Source: Eublepharis macularius
Taxonomy: Eukaryota; Chordata; Lepidosauria; Squamata; Eublepharidae
Length of the DNA: 64,000 bases
Direction: 5' to 3'
Assembly (NCBI RefSeq): GCF_028583425.1
Contig: NC_072800.1
Location: 92,721,001 to 92,785,000, forward strand
Shown: piece after piece, positions 54,877 through 64,000 of the stretch
Layout of the letters: the number at the start of each line of letters is the position of its first letter
Position numbering within the stretch: position 1 is the stretch's first letter
The notes under the pieces: generated by a model
Databases searched by the model: none
The model's input: the letters and a program-made list of their open reading frames with translations, nothing else
Told to the model about the DNA's origin: nothing
Program-made: the position numbers and the translations under genes

Positions 54877-56090
54877 ACAGAAGATTGTTAGAATACAATT
54901 TTTTCATGTTCATTGTATAGGATAGTTTTTTTAATTTTTGTATTCAGGCACCCCCAAAAAGATGTCATCGGGGGGGGGGGGGAATTATACACAGACATGT
55001 ATGGATTATATGTCTTTCCACCTCCCACTTCCCTCATGTTTTGAAAAGGCTAGCAAAGCTTTAAAGACTTTGAAAGCCAAGCAAAAGAAATACAAGGCAC
55101 GATGGGATCAACTTCAGAATATTTTATTATTAAAAAAAAGAGAACTCAGTGCAACCCCACACAGTTTGATTCTACCACAGAGATGGCAGACAACATTTTG
55201 CAACAGATGCATGAGGAGCCAGAAGAGCTAGTTGTTAACCTCTCAGGCTACAACACAAGAGAGGAGAGCTTAAGCCGCACACAGAGACACCCCCACCCCA
55301 CCCCCAGGAAACACTCTTGGCTTTCCCCGGGGCCTTGCCTGTTCAGAACTGGTCCACAGACACCTTGTCAAAGGGATCCCACCCTTCGCCCAGGTTCTTT
55401 TTTGAGTCAGCACAGACAGAGCAACAGCAGGAACGAGACATTCAGGCCATATGTGCCACTCCCAGTGCTGTGGCTTGCCGCCACTGGGGAAGCCCATTCT
55501 AGATACTTGGTGCCTGGTCCACTGAGAACATGCCCCCCCTGCCCCCTTGCCCAAGAGCTGACTCACCCAGCCCTTGGGCAAGAGAAACAGGACGAGTCCA
55601 CGTGACTGACTGGATTCTCAGCACTCTGGCTGCTTCGTGCCCACACGCGCTCGCGAGATGGAAAGGGGCAGGCACAAACAGGAGACTGACACTTTCCCTA
55701 CCACATCTCCAAAGACTTAAAATAGATCGGAATGGATGGGGAAGAGCAGTGGCAAAGTTTAGCTACTGCTCTTAGCACCCACCGTTGTGAGTACCCCACC
55801 CACCCAGTACTTAAGTCTGCCAGCAGTAGGCTGGAGACTACAGGACTGGGGGATTCAGCGCATACGAGGAGTCTGTGTGCCTAAGGGAGGCTCGGATGGG
55901 AGCTTCTCACAGCTGTCGAGCAGCAGCCAGAGAGAGATCTGTGGGCAGAATCCGGGGTCCAGCTCACAAGAGCCAGGGAGCTGCACAAAGCATCTCACCT
56001 TCTTTTCCTATCGGTTAAGCCCTCCTGAGCCCAGTGACTTCAATGGAGTGGGAAGGGTCTAACTCTTTGGAGGATGACACTGCCAATTAA
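54877..56090. other. Intergenic between pepC and CCDC12, no gene seen
   Basis: Includes poly-G (54970-54981) and a plus frame at 55102-55605 without coding features. Confidence 0.4.
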
Positions 56091-56091
56091 C

Positions 56092-56784
56092 TTTATTAGT
56101 TGATGGAAGCTGCTTATATGCTATTCCTTACAGGTGCAACGCCAACAGAATGATTTCAGTAGTTATGGGGCAGATCCACAGAGTCTATTCCACAAAAAAG
56201 GGAGCCCTCCTCTCGGGCAAGGAGCCTTGGTTTGGTGGAAACAGCGTGTCCCAGCAATGGAAGGCTCTGAGAAAAGGGGGAAAGCTCCGGATCTTCTGGA
56301 TTCAGCCCGCTGGTTCTCTTTCTGTCCCTTTTTTGCACAACAGTCACCCGTGGGTTCTCTTTGGCTGTTCCGCTGCCATTCTTTTGGAGTACTGGGATTA
56401 GCTCAGAGGGTGTCTGCAACACTCACAGCTTTGAAAACAAATGGCCTTTCCCCCTTAATTTCTTTTCCTATCCCCCTGATCTTCTCTGTTGTTTCTTGCC
56501 ACAGAACAAACCTCCAAGATGATGCTCTGCCTCCCCCCCATGAACTGGCTTTTAACACCAGCCGGTGCCTGCCTGGAAAGAGAGCTGAAGCCTGAAACAC
56601 CCCCCCCCCCAAACCCCCTTGGATTCACACCAGGCATGTCAGGGTTGCTTGTTGGGAGGGGGGGGCAGAGTAGGGGGGGTAGCATCCAGGGGAGAACTAA
56701 AAAAGCTTCTTCACGAGTCATCTGGGTTGAGGCCTGCCTCACACCACGGGAATTAGTCTCCCAGAGACTACTCGATCGGCTGCC
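56092..56784 (-). other. CCDC12: CCDC12 3' UTR with candidate poly(A) signal
   Basis: No coding signal lies between the CCDC12 stop and a minus-strand AATAAA at 56092-56097, the first clear polyadenylation signal downstream. A 3' UTR of about 0.69 kb is therefore inferred. It contains homopolymer C/G runs but no recognisable mobile element. Confidence 0.55.
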
Positions 56785-56864
56785 TCAGTCCGAGTCGCTT
56801 CCATCCTGCTTTGCTGCATCGACCGCCGATGCCAAGTTCTCCTCTTGGCCTCTGAGCCTCTCCC
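56785..56864 (-). CDS. CCDC12: CCDC12 terminal coding exon
   Basis: Encodes the C terminus from ERLRGQEENLASAVDAAKQ to DGSDSD and a TGA stop. The acceptor is ccctcctag. The acidic Ser/Asp ending matches the end of the human protein. Confidence 0.95.
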
Positions 56865-59800
56865 CTAGGAGGGAAAAAGATGCTGCTTAGAAACTGCCGC
56901 AGCTTAGGCAGCATACAGAGGACATCTGCCAAGCCTCCCTTCCATCAGATTTTGGTACTTGGCTGACAGATGGCATGGATGGCCAGGGCACTGCCCAAAC
57001 ACTCTCACCTGGTAGTCCTTCACAATGAAGGCAGGTGGGAAGCCCTGCTGGCAGTTACTTAACATTTCCCAAGTGGTTCCTTCCCCAGCACAAAGTAGGA
57101 AGCGAGGACTGGTGAGTACGGCTTGAGAATATGAGCCAAAGCAAGCAGCCGTGATGCCAAGAATTCTGGGAACGACGCTCCAAATCTCCTCCCCTTTTAA
57201 ATATCTGAGCTTCCAGACACCTAAGTTCCCATGAGAATCACTAGTGTGTGTGTGTGTGGGGGGGGAGTTGTTAAATAAATAGTCCTTCCCACCCACACAC
57301 ACCGCTCGGGTACCAGAAGTGGGTCCCTTCAAGACAGCAATGGCACCAGGCAAGATGATCCAGATTGAAAGAAGACATCAAGAGGAACCTGGTTCCTCTT
57401 TGGTGAGGGGGAGCACCATGCAGGAAAGCGCAATGAGGCAGAGGCATGGAAAGTGGGCGGTTGAATAAACACTAAAATCGGATGGGAGACCCGGTAGGTG
57501 GCCGGCATTTCCTGCAGTGGACACCCTCCCCGCCGGCCAAAATCTGAGTTTCGCTTGGAGCCTAGCTGGTCCTCCGCCCGGAGGCCTTCACTCACTGATT
57601 AGCTCGGCAATGGCCCTTTGCGTTCGCTTCTCAAGCTTCTCCAGTTTCTTGGCAACGTCTCGCTTCAGATCCCTAGAGAGCAAGAGGACAATGACACAAA
57701 ACAAGCCCCACCCAAGCACAGCCTGGTGAGGCCGCTGGAGCAAAGAGGCAGAGGGATGCAGGGATCGAGCCTCGGAACGGTACTCCTGCTGCCCAGTGCA
57801 TTGCTGGCACCGGGGAAATTCAGGGGAGGACTACGGGCCCTTAAACAAGCCAAGGATGGAGAAGCCCTTGATACAGGAGCAAACTGAAAGTATAAGGAAC
57901 CAAATGAGTTGCAAGTCCCTCAAGGAAACACTGGTATATTAGATCCATGGCCCATTCTCTTTCCAGAAGGTCTCAGAGCAGACGACTAGCATTACAAGTT
58001 TTCAGTTGTTAAAAACCACTCTTAACAAACAGTTTTAAAAAGGACAAGCTTCCCCAAACTAAGAGAGAACTAGGCCAAACGTTGCATAACCTTTGCCCCA
58101 ACCTCCAGTACAACCCCCCCCCCCAAAGTTTCCACTTCCTTCCCAACGTGCCACATCTGGCACCTGTACAAGTTCCTCACAATTTTAGCTAAGTACAGTC
58201 CACAGAAACTGCAGTCAGTGGCAACCAGAAATTCAGTTCTGGTGACCAGCTTGCCGTTGCATGGGAACAACTGAAGTTTTCGAAAGCTAAGGATCAGCAA
58301 GAGAAGACCTTCTTCATAAGGGCACCCAAGGCTTGAGCTGAGGGTGAAGAGCAGGAGGGAGGGGCTGCTCCAAACTCCCTCTCACTCCCCTAACCCACTG
58401 CTCCTCCCTTGGAAAGCAACCTGGCCAGCAAGCAGGTTCAAAGGGGACAATGGCATTTCATCCGTGAAAGCAGGAAGCAAGGAAGACTTGCTGGCTGCCT
58501 TATCTACATATGTAACGTAATGTAATTTAAATGATGTCTAGTGAGGAGAAGCGGATGGAGAGTTTTCTCCCTTTCCCATAATATGAGAACTTAGGGAAAG
58601 CCAGGGCGTTGAGGAGCAGGTAGCAGGACCCAGACACACAAAAGAGAGTCATTCTTCACAAGGTGCACAATTAATTGGCGGAATGCACTGCCAGAGGAAT
58701 TAGAGATTGCACTAGCATAGGAGGCTATTAAAAGGGTAGAAATTCAGGGATGAGAGGGCCATCAACGGTGTCCTAAATGGAACCTCCAAGTGCGGAGGCA
58801 GTCTCTCTCGCTAAAAGCCAGCCACTGAGGGGCAACAGGGCCTTGGCATTTGGCTGGCCGCTGTTGAAAACAGGATGCTGCTGGGTTACTATATAGAACC
58901 CCCACGTAACTTAACACATACCACCCCTTTGGTCTGATTCTTCCTCAGTTCCTAGCCCAAGCCCAGGAAATGAATGAGGGGAACCCGACAAAGCAAACTA
59001 ATTCTGGTTTTACTCTGCATGTGCTCAGAGGCACAATACTGCAACAGGATGCATGGCAGATATGCTGAAGGCCTATCTGACACCTGGTGACAACCAACTC
59101 TTCTCCATCTCTCTCCTCTCCAACCCCCTCCTCCTCTCGCCGGGATGGCCTGGGCATTCTTGCCTCTTCTGCAACCCCATATGAAGCGTCACAATTGATC
59201 CTGACCAGCCTTTAGCTGTGGGACGTGCTGCCAGTTGTGCATTTCCCAGCATTACTCCAAAACCCCGTAGTCTGGGGTAGCACTTAACAGCTGCAGAAAA
59301 TACAATTCAAGTATGACCCACTCACCAGTCGGGCTTCCTGGGCGCAAGGTTTGCCAAATCCTAGAAGGGGGAGAAAAAGAACATACCCAGAAACACGAGG
59401 TCATCTCATTAGGAACAGCTGAATTAGCTTCCTGGCACAGCAAACTGGACAGTTGTTTAGGGAGAGGGGGCACGAGCCAGAAACATACCACTTCTTCGAT
59501 GATGGGTTCGGGCTTGGCGGCCTCCAGCTGGTCCTTCACCTTGTCCTCCACTAGAGGGCGAGAAGAGATAGCAAAAACATCAGTGGTGGCCCAAGAGCCG
59601 ACTCTCTCTCTCTCTCTGCACAGGCTAGGCCTGCTGAGGTTCAAAAAGAGAAGATGCTACCAGAGAATTGCCGGAGCAAGTCTGTGCCCCCCACCCCTCA
59701 CCATCAGCACAAAGGTACTTCTACACAGTCCCAGCACAGACCTGAACTGGCCTCCCTAAAGAATTCTGGGAACTGTAGTTTGTTAGGGCATGGAGCCCTC

Positions 59801-61856
59801 CTTCCCAGAACCCCACTTTGCTGTCTGGAATTAAAGTACTCATAATCCCTTTGAATCAATGCCAAACTGTTGTATAGTCGTCACGTGGACACACCCTTAG
59901 TCCCGCTAGCGGCCTCAGTCAACAGGAAGGGCATTCTGCAAAGGCTTTGTTAGAACCTGGGCTGTAGGCCACATTCTCCAGTAGATGTATGAAATGAACG
60001 ACACCTGCTGTGATGTGGTGTGCTAGAGTCAGATCTGGATTCAAATCCCACGCCAGGAAGATTGATGGGTGCCTCTGGGCCTCTCTCGCTCTTTCAGCCT
60101 ATGCTACCGCAGAGGGCTGCTGTGTGAATAAAGCGAGGGAAATAATACAGCCCTGAACTCCTTGGCAGAAGGGTGGGATTTAAAAAAACATACTAGAAAG
60201 ACTGAATTCTGATTCATGCCGCCTATCGCAACTGAGGGGACTCAGAAGCAATGTTTTAGCTGGCAATGGCTTTTCCTGGCAGCATCAGACCTCTCCTCTC
60301 AATGGCCACTAGTCGTGATGGTTAAATGAGCTTCCATTCTCAGAGGGAGTATACCCCCAAACGTTCAATGCTGGAGCACCACCTTCACAATCTGCTTATG
60401 AAGCTTCCCCACCGGCCACGGACAGCCAAGCAAGATGGACGCCTGGCCCAGCACGGCTCCTCGTAATGTCCCTGGGCCAAAACGAACGCTTACCTGAGGC
60501 TGGCTTGGCTTGAGGCACCACCCGCAGCTTGAGCTCTTCATCTTCTGGCGCGTAATTCCGCAACTTGAGCTCACTAGGAAGGGCAAGAGAGAAGAGATGA
60601 GGGCAAGGCTTAGGCACTGCAGCCAACTAGCCCGGTCTCACGTGGGCCCACTTTCCACTATCTTCAGCGGCAGCCCTTCCCAAGAGCCCAGAGACCCTCC
60701 TCCTGAGCATGCTGCAGAGCAACAGGTGCAGCACCGCTCTGGGGTTTCCTTGGAAACTTGACCCAGAGAAACCAAGGTGTAGCGTAGCGGTTTAGTAGCT
60801 GGGCTGCGATGCGGCACTTTGCTGATTTGAATCCTGCCATTAACTCACCAGGTGGCCCTGGGTCAGCCCCTCCTCTCAGCCCAGCTCCCCAGCTGTACTG
60901 TGAGGATAATAAACACTGACTTTGTTCACTGCTCTGAGTGGGGCACTCATCTGTCCAGAAGGGCGGTATCCAGATGAATGACTACGACTACGACTATTAT
61001 TATTACTTGCAGGGTGTCCAGCATTATCATAAAACTGAAGGACTGAGCAGGAAACTGCAGGGTGTTCTTATGCAATAGGCAGGGACGGCACCTGACTTAG
61101 TCGGCGGCGTTTCTCACTTCCAAGCATTGGAACTGTATTTTTCGGAGACAGCATCAAAGGGCGGGTATGTTTTATTTTTTTTAATACGAGGGTAACCAGG
61201 CGCCAGGGAATTTTCCAGCCCACTGGCATCAGGACTGGGTTATGGCAGCCTACATCTGAAAAACATTTTTAATTGGAACGGCCGTTTAGGCAACGGAACG
61301 TATTTTCTCAGGGAAGCTGCAAAATCTCCATCACTGGACACAGCTGGGATGTTTTCAGCCACAGACCACTCAAGATGGCCCACGTGCTTATTTTCAACTC
61401 ATTACTTCTGCGATTCTGTCCTCTGGCGCGGCGGATACTGCACGGGCTTGCCTCTGGGGGTGCCTGTTTTGTGTGATATGCTATACCAGTTAGCCTCAAT
61501 CAGCAGACACCGGGAAAGCAAGATCAATCCATTCATTATTCATCACCCCCGGGATCACATAACATGCCGCCTTGCGTCTCACTTACCTAACCCGTCAAAA
61601 CAGGAAGTGCACGTTTTCTTGATCTAAGCTAGTCTGCCTTTCCCGCTGGAACGGGAGGTGGGCATGACCCAGAAGCTGGATCCTGACATGCAAGCCAGGG
61701 TTCGTGGTGAACTGGCATGCAGCGCAGGGGAGTCCACTGGGCCCTGAAATCACAATCGAGAGAAGATAAACCACTAACGTACTTGTGTTTTGCGGTCTCT
61801 GCCTCTTCAGCATCGCCTCTGAACTGCTTGGCCTCGGGTGGACCATCCTCCTTATT
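56785..61856 (-). CDS. CCDC12: CCDC12, coding exons 2-7 (5' exon outside window)
   Basis: Coiled-coil domain-containing protein 12, a small nuclear, spliceosome-associated protein (cwf18 family). Six minus-strand coding exons join in frame: 61856-61783, 60573-60494, 59550-59489, 59360-59326, 57672-57596 and 56864-56785 (TGA at 56785-56787). All introns are GT-AG, with donors close to gtgagtg, gtatgt, gtaagc and gtacgt. The 135 codons include the family hallmarks in order: LRNYAPEDEELK, VPQAKP, the KDQLEAAKPEPIIEEV block, DLANLAPRKPDWDLKRD, a Lys/Glu-rich coiled coil ending QRAIAELIRERL, and a C terminus ending DGSDSD. The human protein is about 166 residues, so about 30 N-terminal residues (exon 1, usually behind a long first intron) lie to the right of the window. 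Splice phases and the family match make this nearly certain. No breaks are visible. Confidence 0.95.
57596..57672 (-). CDS. CCDC12: CCDC12 exon 6
   Basis: Completes Trp, then encodes DLKRDVAKKLEKLEKRTQRA and IAELI, the coiled-coil part. The acceptor is ctctctag and the donor gtgagtga. It ends with one base of an Arg codon. Confidence 0.95.
59326..59360 (-). CDS. CCDC12: CCDC12 exon 5 (35-bp microexon)
   Basis: Encodes DLANLAPRKPD plus the first two bases of Trp. The acceptor is cttctag and the donor gtgagtggg. A very short exon, supported by family sequence on both sides and by phase. Confidence 0.94.
59489..59550 (-). CDS. CCDC12: CCDC12 exon 4
   Basis: Encodes VEDKVKDQLEAAKPEPIIEE plus V. 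The acceptor is ccctctag and the donor gtatgttt. This stretch is nearly invariant in CCDC12 orthologues. Confidence 0.95.
60494..60573 (-). CDS. CCDC12: CCDC12 exon 3
   Basis: Encodes the conserved ELKLRNYAPEDEELKLRVVP block and QAKPAS. The acceptor is ttcctag and the donor gtaagcg. The last base G joins TG of the next exon to make Val. Confidence 0.95.
60771..60995 (+). repeat. tRNA-SINE in CCDC12 intron 2
   Basis: gtgtagcgtagcggtttagt head, gatttgaatcctgcc box, ctctgagtgggg body and a (tac/tat)n tail. Same family as the array at 15555-16385. Confidence 0.65.
61783..61856 (-). CDS. CCDC12: CCDC12 exon 2
   Basis: Encodes NKEDGPPEAKQFRGDAEEAE and continues to TAKH. The acceptor ends tttcag and the donor reads gtacgttag. 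The segment is acidic and matches the Lys/Glu-rich region before LRNY in the family. It ends after two bases of an Asn codon. Confidence 0.93.
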
Positions 61857-62924
61857 CTGAAAGGGGTGGGGGAGAGAGAAGAAAGAAAATGGGGGTAAAT
61901 GAGGGTTCCCAGCAAACCTCTCATTTTGCTAGCTTGGCACAGCAAGGCGAAAAGAGGCCTGGCGCATGAACTGCATGCAAATGATGTTGCAGGCCACCAC
62001 CGAGCACGCCAGACCCGTCACGGCGCTTGGATTTAATCTTGTTTGACTTCAAACTTTCTTCCTCTGCAATATCCCACTGCGACTTGCGTGCACAAAAGAA
62101 CCAGAGGTGGCGGAAACAGCAAGGGGAAAATGAATTTGTTGCTTGGTCACTGCTGGGATGTGGGCAGTGGTTATATTTTCATTACCACCAGCTGCCTCAA
62201 GCTGATTCAGTGAACCAATTTGAGGGAGGGGTTATGGAGTATGAAACAGCACCCTGTGGGTGGGCTGCTTACTACAGTACTTTTGGTCAGGACAATTCGG
62301 AAAACTATGATCTGCAGGCTACCCCTGGTCCAAAGTTGTGCAGCTGAGGTGGGCTCTGAGAACTGAAAATGGAACCAGAGGTTGAAGTCATTTTCCAGAA
62401 TGGGACAAATGGCAGGAGAAGAAATTGGCTCTTTCTGCACTCCAGTGCAGCTGTACTGAGCACACGGGGAGAGGGAACAGAGAGGGCTGGATCATCATCC
62501 AAACCACTGCTTGGGTCAGCACAATTTGGCAAGATTGAGGACACAGCTCTGGAGCTCATCTTTCTCCTGGCCACCAGTACGGTGGGAGTGGACTTAGTAT
62601 ACACCCATCACCGCCTCCTCCCAGAGCCATATTGCCCATCTGAGTCCAAGCCCCGGCTTGGCTCCACAACAGGCAACATACTCAAACTAAACCGCAAGGG
62701 GGGAGAACCTTGAGGTGCCCTGGGAACTAAACAGGCACTGCTAGGCAGCAAATCAATCGCTGCTCGGTTTGCACCTGCTCTGGCCAGCACAGCAGAGGAG
62801 CTCTGATTTAAGGCTTCTGGCGAATCTATCAAGAGCCATGCCTCTTTCATGAATCCATTATGAAATCTGTACCATCATCTTCTTTTAAACAGGAGTGCAG
62901 AATATACCCAGTCTTAATCAGGTG

Positions 62925-63115
62925 GAGCAAGATTCGGATCCAGTAGCACCTTACAGACCAACCAGATTTCCACGGTATGAGCTTTAGAGAGTCAGAGCTC
63001 AGTATCTGACGAAGAGAGCCTTGACTCTCGAAAGCATATCCCCTGGAAATCTAGTAGGTCTAGATCTGGACCCAAATTTTGCTCTTCTACTACAGAACAA
63101 CACAGCTACACACCT
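62925..63115 (+). repeat. Dispersed hammerhead-like repeat in CCDC12 intron 1
   Basis: Core 63006-63033: CTGACGA, A, GAGAG/CTCTC stem II, GAAA. The tail is diverged. It sits upstream of CCDC12 exon 2, antisense to that gene. Confidence 0.4.
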
Positions 63116-64000
63116 GAAACGAACCAGGTGGGACAAACTTGAGGGGGCCAGCATCACCAGGCTGCTGATTCCTCGGCTCACCGGATTAAACCAACTTCCA
63201 GACCCTCTACAGCTCTCAGGAATTGCAACGCCTTCTACTACAAGCGGCTGCTGGCTGGCTGGGGCAAACAAAGTATGAAACTTCACTTGCACCCCACTCT
63301 ACAGCTAGTTATTTGAAAGGAATGGAAGCAAACAGTTAAAAGCCAGAGTTTAGACAGAGGCCAGTGGTCAGCAGTGTGAGATTTTGGCCGAGAGCCAGAG
63401 GCAGGAAGGGATGCCCCAAGCCAGGAGAGCTGCCCGGGTCCACTATTCCTGGGCTATATGCAAGAGAAGCAAGTACAAGATTGGAGTGAACCACTTCAAA
63501 GCACAGATGGGAATGTCATTTGGGAATGCTCCCCTACATTTAAAAAAAAAAAACCTCCTGGCAAATTACAAAAAGCTAGCATAGTAGGAAAGGCTCAAGT
63601 TCAATCCAATCCCTGCTACAATATTTTCTATCTTCCGAAAGTGGCTCAGGAGTTACAGAGGGAACCATTTAAAACTGTGAACACCCACCTGCGCTCAGAC
63701 ATGGTACCACCCATTCTACTACCTCCAGAGTCTACCTCCACATTCTAGTACATGTGCAGACCAAGCGAGTCGTTCATGCCCCCAATCGGCCATCAGAGCC
63801 ATCCAACACGGGGTGAGAGATCGTGTCCCACCTGTCCCAGAACCCTCTGCGCTTTGCAGCAGACTCCACGGGAACAACCAGACAAGACGTCAAGGGGAGT
63901 GTGAACCAAAGGAGGCAAGAGGGACTCCCAGAAATCCAGTCACCCTAGTTATGAACTGGAAATGTTTTCTTCTTCCCAGTCCCTACACCACAGATGTTGA

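Noticed and set aside
55102..55605. 167-codon plus-strand open frame beyond CCDC12
   Set aside because: Low-complexity Pro/Arg composition with no domain or splice support.
62000..64000. CCDC12 exon 1 inside the window
   Set aside because: I found no minus-strand segment resembling the LEEEALRRKERL type N terminus followed by a donor.

Overview
The window is vertebrate nuclear DNA, almost certainly from a squamate reptile (lizard or snake). The pointers are Sauria-type tRNA SINEs with an ACCTTT tail, a BovB/RTE LINE fragment, CR1, L2 and L1 LINE remnants, Penelope-like fragments, many hAT MITEs and an intact tyrosine-recombinase (DIRS-like) retrotransposon. Genes are sparse, intron-containing and all on the minus strand.

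Layout: 1-26.5 kb is repeat-dominated with no gene I can support. From 26.5 to 53.6 kb there are four two-exon minus-strand genes (called pepD, pepA, pepB and pepC here) with one architecture. Exon 1 encodes a signal peptide and an acidic Gly/Pro/Ser-rich propiece. A phase-0 intron follows. Exon 2 encodes a short, strongly basic peptide. Three of the four exon 2s begin G-x-R-x-x-R-S, so the junction carries an R-x-x-R proprotein-convertase (furin-type) site. I do not recognise the family; it looks like a locus of secreted host-defence-like prepropeptides. One copy (pepA) has a one-base frameshift in its signal peptide. This cluster is the most interesting content of the window.

Between pepB and pepC lies a 5.8-kb tyrosine-recombinase retrotransposon at 42,489-48,324. 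Its gag-like, RT-RNase H and YR frames are open, and it is flanked by nearly identical 158-bp direct repeats. Gag and pol are in the same frame, separated by a single UGA codon.

From 56.1 to 61.9 kb is the 3' part of CCDC12 (exons 2 to 7 plus the 3' UTR, minus strand). Its first exon must lie beyond the right edge. The six coding exons splice cleanly and give 135 codons of the roughly 166-residue protein.

Repeats: the Penelope-like fragments carry hammerhead-ribozyme cores. A second dispersed repeat has a similar core with covarying stem II. Several hAT MITEs have exact 8-bp target duplications. CR1, L1 and SINE copies are nested in ways that give relative insertion ages. Everything here was read by eye; no database search was possible.
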